The notes: generated by a model not told the origin, from the sequence alone. A DNA stretch of 34,117 nucleotides from JACCXJ01 sp052387115 (GCA_052387115.1 JBQTJM010000026.1:1-34117), one strand, 5' to 3'. Shown: positions 1-7,978, counted from the stretch's first letter. A program made the numbers and translations.

Positions 1-2257
1 ACCGCTTTGGTGCCTCTGGCTTGGGAGCTTCGGCGGGTTTTTGAGTCAGGGTACTCGCCTCAGGAAGGTTTTGACTTCCGGTGATCAAGCGGGTACCGCT
101 ACGGAAGGTGAGATAGGCCCAGAACCAATCGAACATCACCGAGATACGGTTGCGCAGCCCGACGAGGAAGGCGACATGCACGGCGCCCCACAACCACCAG
201 GCCGGCGCACCGCTCATGCGCACCCGACCGAAGTCGGCCACCGCGGCCTTGCGCCCGATGGTCGCGAGGCTGCCCAGGTGCCGGTACGCGAACCGGCCGG
301 GCGGCGTGCGCCCCTCGACCTTGGCGCGGATCACACGGGCCACATAGGTCCCGCCTTGCTTGGCGGCCGGTGCAAGCCCCGGCACCGGCGCACCGTTCCA
401 GGCATTGGCCAGGGCCGTGTCGCCGATCGCGAAGACCCGGGGCAGCCCCGGCACCGAGAGATCGGCGCCCACCTTGATTCGGCCGGCATTATCGGCCGCT
501 GCCGCGAGCCAGCGCGCCGCCGGGGAGGCGACCACCCCCGCCGCCCAGAACACCGCGCGCGCGGCGATGCGCTGGCCACTGACCCTGACCCCCGCCGCAT
601 CGATGTGCTCGACGCGACTCTTGATCCGTATCTCCACACCGAGGCGTTCCAGTGAGCGCTGCGCCTCTGCCGACAATGCCTCCGGAAAGGTCGGCAGGAG
701 GCGCGGGGCCGCCTGCACGAGGATCACCCGGGCGCTGGCCGGATCGAAGCGCCGGAATTCCTTCTCCATGCCATATCGCGCCAGCTCCGCGATGGCCCCG
801 GCCAGCTCGACCCCGGTCGGTCCGCCCCCGACGATGAGAAAGGTCAGGAGCGCCCGGCGTTCCTCCGTGTCGTCGGTCGCCTCCGCCCGCTCGAAGGCGA
901 TGAGCAAACGCCGCCGCACCTCGGTCGCGTCTTCGATGCGCTTCAAGCCCGGCGCGTTGGGCTGCCATTCGTCGCGCCCGAAATAGCTGTGGCCGGCGCC
1001 GGTCGCGAGCACCAGATAATCGTACGGGACACGCTGCGATCCCAAGGCGACCTCCCGCTCCTCGGTATTGATTCCAGTGACCTCGCCGAGCAGGACGCGC
1101 ACGTTGAAATGATCCCGAAACAACCCACGGATCGGCGTGGCGATGTCGCCGGGCGATAGGGCGGTCGTCGCCACTTGGTACAGCAGGGGTTGAAACAGGT
1201 GGTAGTTGTGCCGGTCGATGAGCGTGACCGATACTCTGGCCCGGCGCAGCGCCGCTGCACAGGCCAGCCCGCCGAACCCCGCGCCGACGATGACCACCCG
1301 CGGGAGGCCCTCGAGCGAGAAGGCAGGTTTGCCCTCGAGCTCTGGGAACACCCGGCGTAAGCCCCTTTCGATAGCCGCATCGATGGAGACAGCCCCGGGA
1401 CCGAACAGGACCAGGAGGCCGGCGACGGCCAGCCAGTACCAATCGTCCGGCAGTGCCGGATCCGCCATCTGCTTCCCGAGGATGGCAAGTATCAAGCAGA
1501 CCCCGGCAAAACGTGTGGCCAGTCCCAAGGCGAGAAGCAAAGCGCAGACAAGCGCCACCCCTGATGGGAACACCCCCGCCGCCTTGAGCGGCAGCCACAG
1601 GGACAGCCCCTGGAGGGACTCCGCGGACACGGCACCACCGTGCGAGAGGGCGGCGAGTGCCAAGGCTGCACCGATCCACCAGCGCAGCAACCCTTGGTAC
1701 ACCGGCCCGAAATAGCGGGTGACCCAGTCACTACAACCGATGACGGTCTTGGCCAACGGCAATGCGCTGTCGGCTAACCCACGGCCGAGGGCATGGTCCA
1801 GAGACAAGGAACCCGCGCCCCGTGCGACATACCAGCCGCAGAGCACGGCCCAGAACAGGTTGGTGTCGAGGGCCACGTAGTTGAGCTGGATCACCCAGGA
1901 AAGCGCCAGCATCGCCACCGCCGCCAGGCGCGTCGCCAGGCCCACGGCCAAAAGCACCGAACCGCCAAGCTCGATGGTGACGCCGAGGTACGCGGCCGTC
2001 ACCGGGTCCATCCAGGAGACCGGATATTCATGGGTCGAGAGATAGATCGCGTGCTCGAAGTCGGCGGCCTTGAGCACGCCGGAGACGAAAAAGATCTGCG
2101 CCAGCCGCAGCCGGATCAAGAGATCCACGACCGGCCCGATCGAGCGCTCCGAGAGGCGAAAGGCCTCACCCATCCAGCCCATCACGGTGGCGACCCAGGC
2201 TAAAGGCGGGGTTGCGATGCTGCTCCCTTGTTCGCTACTCTGTGTCGTATTCATCAT
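1..2257 (-). CDS. DoxX-DoxX-NDH-2 fusion: type II NADH:quinone oxidoreductase with N-terminal membrane modules (3' end cut by window edge)
   Basis: One uninterrupted frame of 752 codons runs off the left edge. Residues ~35-155 form a DoxX-like four-helix membrane domain ending in a 'GSLSLDHALG' signature. Residues ~165-310 look like a second, degenerate DoxX unit ending 'FGPGAVSIDAA'. From ~318 a type II NADH dehydrogenase begins, with the FAD dinucleotide fold 'VVIVGAGFGG', the NAD fold 'IVGGGPTGVELAG', the 'FAIGDTA' FAD motif and an NDH-2-like C-terminal membrane-associated region. NDH-2 enzymes pass electrons from NADH to quinone without pumping protons. The start is the first of two adjacent ATGs, preceded by GGAG. 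It follows the patatin gene by 58 bases in the same direction. The DoxX part resembles the stand-alone DoxX gene at 5383-5862, so this run holds three DoxX modules. NDH-2 identity is firm; the role of the fusion is inference. Confidence 0.9.
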   Translation of the reverse strand, partial: MMNTTQSSEQGSSIATPPLAWVATVMGWMGEAFRLSERSIGPVVDLLIRLRLAQIFFVSGVLKAADFEHAIYLSTHEYPVSWMDPVTAAYLGVTIELGGSVLLAVGLATRLAAVAMLALSWVIQLNYVALDTNLFWAVLCGWYVARGAGSLSLDHALGRGLADSALPLAKTVIGCSDWVTRYFGPVYQGLLRWWIGAALALAALSHGGAVSAESLQGLSLWLPLKAAGVFPSGVALVCALLLALGLATRFAGVCLILAILGKQMADPALPDDWYWLAVAGLLVLFGPGAVSIDAAIERGLRRVFPELEGKPAFSLEGLPRVVIVGAGFGGLACAAALRRARVSVTLIDRHNYHLFQPLLYQVATTALSPGDIATPIRGLFRDHFNVRVLLGEVTGINTEEREVALGSQRVPYDYLVLATGAGHSYFGRDEWQPNAPGLKRIEDATEVRRRLLIAFERAEATDDTEERRALLTFLIVGGGPTGVELAGAIAELARYGMEKEFRRFDPASARVILVQAAPRLLPTFPEALSAEAQRSLERLGVEIRIKSRVEHIDAAGVRVSGQRIAARAVFWAAGVVASPAARWLAAAADNAGRIKVGADLSVPGLPRVFAIGDTALANAWNGAPVPGLAPAAKQGGTYVARVIRAKVEGRTPPGRFAYRHLGSLATIGRKAAVADFGRVRMSGAPAWWLWGAVHVAFLVGLRNRISVMFDWFWAYLTFRSGTRLITGSQNLPEASTLTQKPAEAPKPEAPKR

Positions 2258-2315
2258 ACTGCTCCGCGAAGGCGTTCTCGATCACGTCAGAGGAGTCCAT
2301 AGACTTTGGCTCCTG

Positions 2316-3557
2316 TCACGCCGATTGTTGTTCGGCCAACGGGTCTCTTGACGAGTGTCCTTTCGTTGGCCATGTATTCATTCGATCGCCATCCGTCGGC
2401 ATTGCTTCAGTCGTTGCTCGGCTCTTTCCGACAAGGGCGTCGTGCATCACATCGAACACGCGGACGCCGACTTCCCTCGGTTTTGGTGCGAGCCATGGCG
2501 CGGCGCACAGTGTGGTGGAGGCATCGGAAATCCCCTGCTCCCAGCGCGCGTTCATCGTGCCTCGGCTGAACTCATAGTCCTTCGACGCGCCTTGAGGTTC
2601 GAACGGCCGAAAGATGAGCTGGACGATGTCCATCTCGGTGACGCAGCCGAATGCATAGAGCCGCCTGGCCTGTTCAGTCCTTGCGATTTCCTGCGGCAGC
2701 AATTTGTGCAGTTCGTTGATCGCATGACGCACCTCATGCTTTTGCCGGAAGGCGTCGGTATTGACCCGCGTCCGGCTGGAATAACGGATATCTTTGTCCC
2801 GCTCGCTGACCTCTTCGAGATTTTTCGGGAGGTGGCCGCGGCCCTGGAACACGTCGACCTGAAAGCAGAGACGACTGCGGCGCGGATAATAGTCCAGCAC
2901 GTGTTGCAGCGGCGTGTTCGAGACCAGCCCGCCGTCCCAATAATGCTCGCCATCGATCTCGATCGCAGGAAAGCCTGGCGGCAGCGCGCCACTCGCCATC
3001 ACATGCTCTGGACGGATGGTGATTTCCTCGCTATCGAAATAGGCAAAACGACCGGTACGCACATTCACCGCCCCCACGCTGAAGCGCGTCCCCTTGGGGT
3101 GGTTGATGCAGTCGAAATCGACCAGCCGCTCCAGCGTGCACTTGAGCGCTTTGGTGCTGTAGTAGCTGGTGGGTTTTTCCGGTGAAAACCAGTCTTGCAG
3201 GGCGCACGGAGCGAAAAAGCCGGGCTGGCCGAACATCAGAGCTGAAAGCGCGCTTGCCTTTTGTTGCCAAACGGCTAGCGGTCCGCTGAGACCGGAAGGC
3301 CACCACGCAGTAGGCGCGGTGATTTCCTCCCAGAAGCTCTGCAGACGCGCGACGCGGTTCTCCGGCGCATTGCCAGCGATGATCGCCGCGTTGATCGCGC
3401 CAATCGAGATACCGGCCACCCAATCCGGCAGATACTCGGAGGAGGCCAGCGCCTCGTACACGCCCGCCTGGTAGCTGCCGAGCGCGCCACCACCTTGCAG
3501 AACGAGAGCAACTTTCTTGTCATAAGCCGGCCGCGCCGGTGGCTTGCGATTAGTCAT
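2316..3557 (-). CDS. Patatin-like phospholipase/lipid acyl hydrolase with DUF3734-type C-terminus
   Basis: A 413-residue patatin-family serine hydrolase. The oxyanion loop 'QGGGALGSYQAG' lies at residues 21-32, the nucleophile elbow 'GISIG' at 49-53 (Ser51), and the catalytic aspartate in 'DGGLVSNTPL' near residue 210. This is a complete Ser-Asp dyad. The C-terminal ~120 residues match the extension found on many bacterial patatins (DUF3734). No signal peptide is seen, so it is probably cytoplasmic or peripheral. I chose ATG 3557 because GGAG lies 8 bases upstream; an in-frame GTG at 3563 has no good ribosome site. It lies 43 bases after the acetoacetate decarboxylase gene. Patatin genes often sit beside hydroxybutyrate dehydrogenase and acetoacetate decarboxylase, where a role in PHB or lipid turnover is suspected but not shown here. 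Confidence 0.9.
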   Translation of the reverse strand: MTNRKPPARPAYDKKVALVLQGGGALGSYQAGVYEALASSEYLPDWVAGISIGAINAAIIAGNAPENRVARLQSFWEEITAPTAWWPSGLSGPLAVWQQKASALSALMFGQPGFFAPCALQDWFSPEKPTSYYSTKALKCTLERLVDFDCINHPKGTRFSVGAVNVRTGRFAYFDSEEITIRPEHVMASGALPPGFPAIEIDGEHYWDGGLVSNTPLQHVLDYYPRRSRLCFQVDVFQGRGHLPKNLEEVSERDKDIRYSSRTRVNTDAFRQKHEVRHAINELHKLLPQEIARTEQARRLYAFGCVTEMDIVQLIFRPFEPQGASKDYEFSRGTMNARWEQGISDASTTLCAAPWLAPKPREVGVRVFDVMHDALVGKSRATTEAMPTDGDRMNTWPTKGHSSRDPLAEQQSA

Positions 3558-3600
3558 TTGCACATCTCCGCCGCGGATTCAAACCGCGCACGCTTAGGTT

Positions 3601-4422
3601 TTAACCGTACCTTCTTGCGCCCGTCTTCTCAGCCTCTGTGGCACGCGCCTCTGCCGCGAGCAGATAGTCGTAGAGGACCCGGCCATAGGGCAGCGTCAGA
3701 TCGGCAACGAAATGCGTGCCGCCGACGATCTTTCTCACCGGCAGATCGGCGACCGGTGCGTTCACATGGGGGACGAGATGCAGGCGGGCCGGTCCGCTCC
3801 AAGCCCCCTTGACATGAATATAGCTCAGTTTGTAGGCGCAAAGCTGCGCAATCGCAAGCGACCCATCGACCTCCGGGATGAGCTTCAGGTTCACCTGGGT
3901 CTTGCTCATCTTGTTCACGATCTCGCGAGGGTCACAGGCCAGGGGATTGCCCTGCGGGCAGATCAGGTTCTCGTGCTTGTAGCCCATGGTGCCCATTGCC
4001 ACCAGCTGCCCGGCGTACTCGAGGGTCCCCGTGAGGGTGTCGCTGGCGACGTGGAGTCTCGGTTTTGCATGCTTTTTGGGAAAGCCCCAGATCTCGCGCC
4101 CACCCGCGATGGGCGGTTCGCAGTCGAGATACATCTGGGCCGTGAAGTTCACGTGCTCACCCTCATAAGTGCAGGGGATGACGATGCCGGATTCCGTATA
4201 GTCGCCGAAGCCGGAGCTGTCCGGCATGCGGATGAACTCATAGAGCACGGTGTCGGCTCCATCGGGTACCAGCGGTTCCGGCACCGCTTCGCGGATGGCA
4301 TCTCTGTCGGACTCATAGGTCACGATGAAATACTCCCTATCGATAAAGCGATAAGGCCCGCGCGGATAGCTCGGACCCGCGATCGGCATGGAAGCCTGAT
4401 TCAGGATGTCTTCGCGTTTCAT
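3601..4422 (-). CDS. adc: Acetoacetate decarboxylase
   Basis: A 273-residue member of the acetoacetate decarboxylase family, which converts acetoacetate to acetone and CO2 through a Schiff base on lysine. The active-site segment 'REIWGFPKKHA' holds the adjacent lysine pair that corresponds to the catalytic Lys and its neighbour in clostridial Adc. The N-terminal 'YPRGPYRFIDREY' and the 'YGRVLYDYL' tail are family-typical. The frame stays open upstream to 4524, but that extension is the inverted repeat at 4457-4535. ATG 4422 has GGAGAAGG upstream and gives the family's usual start, so I chose it. It sits between hydroxybutyrate dehydrogenase and patatin genes in one direction. Together with the upstream gene it could take 3-hydroxybutyrate to acetoacetate and then acetone. 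Confidence 0.92.
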   Translation of the reverse strand: MKREDILNQASMPIAGPSYPRGPYRFIDREYFIVTYESDRDAIREAVPEPLVPDGADTVLYEFIRMPDSSGFGDYTESGIVIPCTYEGEHVNFTAQMYLDCEPPIAGGREIWGFPKKHAKPRLHVASDTLTGTLEYAGQLVAMGTMGYKHENLICPQGNPLACDPREIVNKMSKTQVNLKLIPEVDGSLAIAQLCAYKLSYIHVKGAWSGPARLHLVPHVNAPVADLPVRKIVGGTHFVADLTLPYGRVLYDYLLAAEARATEAEKTGARRYG

Positions 4423-4456
4423 GACCTTCTCCAATACATAATCGTTTCTCATAGCG

Positions 4457-4535
4457 CGTAGGTTGGGGTGAGGAACGAACCCCAACGCTTTGGCGTGCGG
4501 GTTATGTTGGGGTTCCTTCGTCACCCCAACCTACG
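4457..4535. repeat. 79-bp MITE/REP-like inverted repeat
   Basis: The outer arms CGTAGGTTGGGGTGA (4457-4471) and its exact reverse complement (4521-4535) enclose nested half-arms (GGAACGAACCCCAAC and GTTGGGGTTCC). The CGTAGGTTGGG...CCCAACCTACG ends are the hallmark of a dispersed palindromic repeat seen between genes of many proteobacteria. It begins 19 bases after the hydroxybutyrate dehydrogenase stop and ends before the adc ribosome site. It could form a strong hairpin in the mRNA between the two cistrons and set their relative expression. Confidence 0.8.
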
Positions 4536-4554
4536 ATCTGTGTTATAAAATGCG

Positions 4555-5337
4555 TTAGTGGGCGGTCCATCCGCCATCGACGGAGATGGCTGTCCCGGTG
4601 ATGGAAGCCGCCTCATCGCTGCACAGGAACACGGTGAGGGCGCCGAGCTCCTCCACGGTCACGAACTTCTTGGTGGGCTGTTCGCCCAGCATCACCTCCC
4701 GGATCACCTGTTCCTCGGTGATGCCCCGCACCTTGGCGGTATCCCGGATCTGGCCTTCGACCAGCGGCGTCCTGACGTAGCCCGGGCAGATCACATTGCA
4801 GGTGATCCCGGCCTCCGCGACCTCCAGCGCCACGGTCTTGGTGAGTCCCACCATCCCGTGCTTGGCCGCGACATAGGCCGACTTGAACGGCGAGGCGATC
4901 AGGCTATGGGCGGAGCCGATGTTGACGATGCGGCCAAAGCCCCGCGCCTTCATGAGCGGGATCGCGGCGCGGATGGTGTGAAACGCCGAGGAGAGATTGA
5001 TGGCGATGATCGCATCCCACTTGTCCACCGGAAATTCCTCGATGAGGGCGACCTTCTGGATCCCGGCGTTGTTCACGACGATGTCCACGCTGCCGAGGGT
5101 CTTCTGGCTCTCAGTGATCATCTCGACGATCTCGTCGGGCTTGCTCATGTCGGCGGCGTGGTAGATCACCTCGACATCCGAGGCCGCTTGGATCGCCTCC
5201 CGTAGCTGTTCGATTTCCGAGCGATCCCCGAAGCCGTTCAAGACAATGTGGGCTCCGGACTGTGCCAAACCACGGGCGATACCGAGACCGATGCCGCTGG
5301 TGGAACCCGTAATCACTGCCACTCTTGCTTTGAGCAT
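4555..5337 (-). CDS. bdhA: 3-hydroxybutyrate dehydrogenase (short-chain dehydrogenase)
   Basis: A 260-residue short-chain dehydrogenase that oxidises (R)-3-hydroxybutyrate to acetoacetate with NAD+. The cofactor loop 'TGSTSGIGLGIA' is at residues 10-21, followed by 'NNAG', the catalytic Ser in 'NIGSAHS', 'YVAAK' with the catalytic Tyr and Lys, and 'CPGYVRTPLVEGQI', which is typical of hydroxybutyrate dehydrogenases. ATG 5337 follows AGGAGGAG at good spacing; an upstream in-frame codon at 5379 lacks this. It is 45 bases downstream of the DoxX gene and heads the ketone-body part of the run. Its product is the substrate of the acetoacetate decarboxylase encoded next, which supports the assignment over a generic SDR. 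Confidence 0.93.
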   Translation of the reverse strand: MLKARVAVITGSTSGIGLGIARGLAQSGAHIVLNGFGDRSEIEQLREAIQAASDVEVIYHAADMSKPDEIVEMITESQKTLGSVDIVVNNAGIQKVALIEEFPVDKWDAIIAINLSSAFHTIRAAIPLMKARGFGRIVNIGSAHSLIASPFKSAYVAAKHGMVGLTKTVALEVAEAGITCNVICPGYVRTPLVEGQIRDTAKVRGITEEQVIREVMLGEQPTKKFVTVEELGALTVFLCSDEAASITGTAISVDGGWTAH

Positions 5338-5382
5338 GTTGGCTCCTCCTCTTGAATCGATAGGCTGTCTGCACGACATGGG

Positions 5383-5862
5383 TCACGACCCGAAATAGCG
5401 CTTGCCTATCCAATGATCGAGCGACAGCTTGCCCGGCCCGTGCGAGAGGGTCACCAGCAACATGAGCCCCCAGACCTGGTGCTGCTCGATCCCGGCGGCC
5501 ATGAGCCCCGGATAAGAGAGCACCGCGATGATGTTGAAGATGAACAGCACCACGGCGGCAAAGCGCCCGGCAAGCCCCAATACTAAGAGAACCGGGAAAA
5601 ACAACTCCGTGACGGTCCCGAAGTACGCGGCGACTTCAGGGGATAGCACTGGAACGGAATACTCGTAGGTGAAGAGCGCAAGCGTGCTATCCCAGGACTG
5701 GATCTTGGTGAGCCCCGATTTCCAAAACACGTTGGCCACCCACAGGCGCAGGGCGAGATCCGCGAAGGGCCCCAGAAACTCGAGCCCTCTGCGGACTTTG
5801 CGTATGAGATCGATAACGCTCGTTCTCAAGGGTCGATGGTCGGTATGTGCAATGGTGTTCAT
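5383..5862 (-). CDS. DoxX-family membrane protein of the bufferin operon (GigT/BufD-like)
   Basis: A 159-residue protein with about four hydrophobic segments: 'FADLALRLWVANVFW', a stretch around 'FFPVLLVLGLAGRFAAVVLF', 'NIIAVLSYPGLMAAG' and 'VWGLMLLVTLSHGPGKLSLD'. The final 'GPGKLSLDHWIG' is the DoxX signature. ATG 5862 has AGGAGGAACAAATC directly before it. It follows the DUF2063 gene by 38 bases. DUF2282-DUF692-DUF2063-DoxX is the standard order of bufferin (gig) operons, where the DoxX protein is thought to serve membrane redox or transport steps. The exact function is unknown. Confidence 0.9.
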   Translation of the reverse strand: MNTIAHTDHRPLRTSVIDLIRKVRRGLEFLGPFADLALRLWVANVFWKSGLTKIQSWDSTLALFTYEYSVPVLSPEVAAYFGTVTELFFPVLLVLGLAGRFAAVVLFIFNIIAVLSYPGLMAAGIEQHQVWGLMLLVTLSHGPGKLSLDHWIGKRYFGS

Positions 5863-5900
5863 GATTTGTTCCTCCTGTTGTAGTTCAACGTGGTAGTAGC

Positions 5901-6686
5901 TCATAACGAAAATCCAACTAAGGTGTGGCGCGCGACATGGCTGCGAAGCAGTGCCGCCACGTTCAAATGCGGTTCGGCCTCAAAGGCCAGCCCGCATGCA
6001 TCGCCGAGGGTCCGACCTTCTCGTAAGGCCTTGAGCAGGGCATATTCCCCTTGGCTCAAGGGCTCGAATTCGATCTCCAGCGCACGCCGGATGACGAGAA
6101 ACTGGATCCCGCCCAGGGAAAGATCTACGGGGGTTTCGCCCTGCCATTCAGGTTGATCCACCTCAGGTTGATGCGCTTGCCAGATGCGCAGGATCGGATA
6201 GTCAGAGGCGAGCAGGCGGCTGGCAGGATGCAGTTGAAAACGCAGTTCCTGGTATCGGTCCGGAGGTACCTCCGCGAGGGCGGCAAGCTTCAGCCGGGCC
6301 GGCTCGGCGGCCTGGTACACCTGTTGGCAAGCCCATTCAAGGCGGGCGACATCTGGTAAATAGACGAGCCGAGAAGCGCCCGGATAGTTGGCCAAGAGCT
6401 CGGCGAACTGACCACCGAAGTCATGCAGGTTGCCTAATCCAGGAGGATAATGACGGATGTAGCGAGCGGCGGCGTGGTCGAAAAACGGTTCGCCCACCAA
6501 CCGATCGATGATCGGATAGCTGGCACGCAACGCCTCCGTGAGGCTCGTAAAGACATTGTTGCGGTAGATGCGAAGCCTACGCTCGCTGCTCAAACCTTTG
6601 GCGCGAACGGGCATGCCGCTCGCGGCGCTTTCGGGCTCGAACACCGCTTCCGCGAAGCGGGTCTGGCTCTCACGCAGCGAGGGCAT
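5901..6686 (-). CDS. bufC: DUF2063 RiPP maturation partner (BufC/GigB-like)
   Basis: A 261-residue soluble protein of the DUF2063 family, the usual partner of MNIO enzymes in bufferin biosynthesis. It probably binds the precursor peptide and delivers it to the oxidase. The N-terminal part carries the family pattern 'RLRIYRNNVFTSLTEAL' followed by 'YPIIDRLVGEPFF' and 'YPPGLGNLHDFG'. The C-terminal half has a winged-helix-like 'EYALLKALREGRTLGDAC' segment. The start overlaps the DUF692 stop by 17 bases and has GGAGG six bases upstream, so translation is probably coupled. A 15-bp tandem repeat at 6148-6177 encodes 'HQPEVDQPEW' and looks like a small recent insertion. Confidence 0.92.
   Translation of the reverse strand: MPSLRESQTRFAEAVFEPESAASGMPVRAKGLSSERRLRIYRNNVFTSLTEALRASYPIIDRLVGEPFFDHAAARYIRHYPPGLGNLHDFGGQFAELLANYPGASRLVYLPDVARLEWACQQVYQAAEPARLKLAALAEVPPDRYQELRFQLHPASRLLASDYPILRIWQAHQPEVDQPEWQGETPVDLSLGGIQFLVIRRALEIEFEPLSQGEYALLKALREGRTLGDACGLAFEAEPHLNVAALLRSHVARHTLVGFSL
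6148..6177. repeat. 15-bp in-frame tandem duplication inside bufC
   Basis: Two adjacent 15-base units both begin TCAGGTTGAT (6148 and 6163), so the protein has two successive 'QPE' steps five residues apart. The period matches repeat blocks in murE, murB and ftsI. Confidence 0.55.
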
Positions 6687-7539
6687 GGTACGCCTCCAAG
6701 ATGCGATCGGCCTTCTGCGCTTCTTCCAGCAAGACCTCGAGCGCTGGCAGATCGGTGTCCCATTCGATGAGGGTGGGTTTCACCCCGAAGCGCTCCACGG
6801 CCTGGCGGTAAAGCTGCCAAACCTCCTCGGCCACCCGCCGATTATGGGTGTCGATGAGGATCTCGCCGCCCTCGAAACGCTTGACGGTAAAGCCGGCCAG
6901 ATGGAGCTCCGATACCGAGTCCACCGGGATGCCGCGCAGGTAGCGATGGACGTCCAGGTCGTGGTTCGAAGCGGACACATACAGGTTGTTGACATCGAGC
7001 AAGATCCCACAGCCGGCTCGACGCGCCACATTGGCGAGGAAATCCCACTCGGGGATCGACGATTCCACGTATTCGAGATAACTCGAGACGTTCTCGACGA
7101 GAATCGGACGACGCAAATGATCCTGGACCGCAGCGATACGATCGGCGACGTGCGCGAGCGCCTCTTGCGTATACGGTAGCGGTAGAAGAGCGTTCAGGTA
7201 GCGCCCACCGATCGAGCTCCACGACAAGTGCTCGGATACCAGCCCCGGTTGGAACCGGTCGATCAATGCCTTGAGCCGGTCGAGATGCCGGGTGTTCAGG
7301 GGATCGGTCGACCCCAGCGATAGCCCGACCCCATGCAGACTCACCGGATAATCGGCGCGGATCCGCTCGAGAGTATCGAGACGACGACCCCCCTCGCCGA
7401 AATAGTTCTCGCTGTGCACCTCGAACCAGCCGATAGCGGGCCGCGATTCGAGCACGTCGCGGTAATGCTCGGCCCGCAGGCCGATCCCGGCCGAAGCCGG
7501 GATCGAACTACGGTGACCGGATTGCGCGGTTGAAGCCAT
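6670..7539 (-). CDS. bufB: MNIO (DUF692) multinuclear iron oxidase for bufferin modification
   Basis: A 289-residue DUF692/UPF0276 TIM-barrel enzyme of the MbnB family. MNIO enzymes use two or three iron ions to oxidise cysteine residues of a precursor peptide. Family metal-ligand motifs appear in order: 'EVHSENYFG', 'SLHGVGLSLGS', 'SEHLSW', 'NVSSYLEY', 'LLDVNNLYVSASNH', 'ELHLAGF', 'DTHNRRV' and 'IEWDTDLP'. I chose ATG 7539, with AGGGGCTTGAT upstream, because it gives the normal N-terminus ending in 'GIGLRAEHY'. An earlier in-frame ATG at 7581 lies four bases past the bufA stop and would add 14 residues from a tandem repeat. It is downstream of the precursor gene and overlaps bufC. Confidence 0.94.
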   Translation of the reverse strand: MASTAQSGHRSSIPASAGIGLRAEHYRDVLESRPAIGWFEVHSENYFGEGGRRLDTLERIRADYPVSLHGVGLSLGSTDPLNTRHLDRLKALIDRFQPGLVSEHLSWSSIGGRYLNALLPLPYTQEALAHVADRIAAVQDHLRRPILVENVSSYLEYVESSIPEWDFLANVARRAGCGILLDVNNLYVSASNHDLDVHRYLRGIPVDSVSELHLAGFTVKRFEGGEILIDTHNRRVAEEVWQLYRQAVERFGVKPTLIEWDTDLPALEVLLEEAQKADRILEAYHALAA

Positions 7540-7568
7540 ATCAAGCCCCTGGCCATATCGAGCCCCTA
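7535..7568. repeat. 17-bp tandem duplication carrying a ribosome site and start codon before bufB
   Basis: GCCATATCAAGCCCCTG (7535-7551) is followed directly by GCCATATCGAGCCCCTA (7552-7568). Read on the minus strand, each unit supplies an AGGGGCTYGAT ribosome site and an ATG. Only the downstream copy (ATG 7539) is in the bufB frame. The upstream copy (ATG 7556) opens a 71-codon alternative frame. Confidence 0.75.
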
Positions 7569-7585
7569 GCCCTAGCCCCATTTTC

Positions 7586-7861
7586 TTATTTATCTTGGGA
7601 TTCCAGGCTCCCGCCGACGATCTTCTCGCAGGTCCCCTTCGGGACATAGATAAAGGCGCTCGGATTGCCGTCCTCCTTTGAGGAACCGGCACAAGCGCTC
7701 GCCGCCGTCTGACAGTCGTTCTTGCTGGCCTTGACGATACCGTAACACTTCTCGCCTTCCGGCTTCTTTTCCGCCGCGGCCGCCTGCTGCGAAAGTCCCA
7801 GCACGCCCAGCGCCAACACCCCGGCCAGAGCGGAATCAACAACGGTCTTCGTGTTCTGCAT
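7586..7861 (-). CDS. bufA: Bufferin precursor peptide (DUF2282, BufA1/GigP-like)
   Basis: A 91-residue precursor. Residues 1-30 are a Sec-type signal peptide (hydrophobic 'ALAGVLALGVLGL', then 'QQAAAA'). The mature part holds four cysteines at 39, 50, 57 and 78 in the family pattern 'EKCYGI', 'NDCQTA', 'SACAGS' and 'KGTCEKI', and the conserved 'DGNPSAFIYVPKG'. In characterised bufferins the MNIO enzyme converts cysteines to metal-binding heterocycles, and the exported peptide protects against copper or similar metals. GAGGAAAGG precedes the ATG. It is the first gene of the operon, with a sigma-54 type promoter at 7940-7954. The metal bound here cannot be read from sequence. Confidence 0.95.
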   Translation of the reverse strand: MQNTKTVVDSALAGVLALGVLGLSQQAAAAEKKPEGEKCYGIVKASKNDCQTAASACAGSSKEDGNPSAFIYVPKGTCEKIVGGSLESQDK

Positions 7862-7939
7862 GATGCCTTTCCTCGTGTTCAGTTAATGATGGTGATTGCG
7901 TCTGCCGCAAGTCGCCTTGAGCAGCACATCCATAGAACG

Positions 7940-7954
7940 GCAACCGCCATGCCA
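7940..7954 (-). promoter_or_regulatory. Sigma-54 (-24/-12) promoter for the bufferin operon
   Basis: The minus strand reads TGGCATGGCGGTTGC, with GG and GC exactly ten bases apart, matching the RpoN consensus TGGCAY-N5-TTGC at every fixed position. The expected transcript start is near 7928, leaving a leader of about 67 bases before bufA. Two further boxes beginning TGGCAT lie at 9168 and 9834, next to a sigma-54 activator gene. Confidence 0.7.
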
Positions 7955-7978
7955 CACCGCCGCAGTTGGATAAACAGC

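Noticed and set aside
489..1679. Long minus-strand frame inside the NDH-2 gene
   Set aside because: It has no family features and is out of phase with the continuous DoxX-NDH-2 frame, which has clear FAD and NAD motifs. It is a GC-rich shadow.
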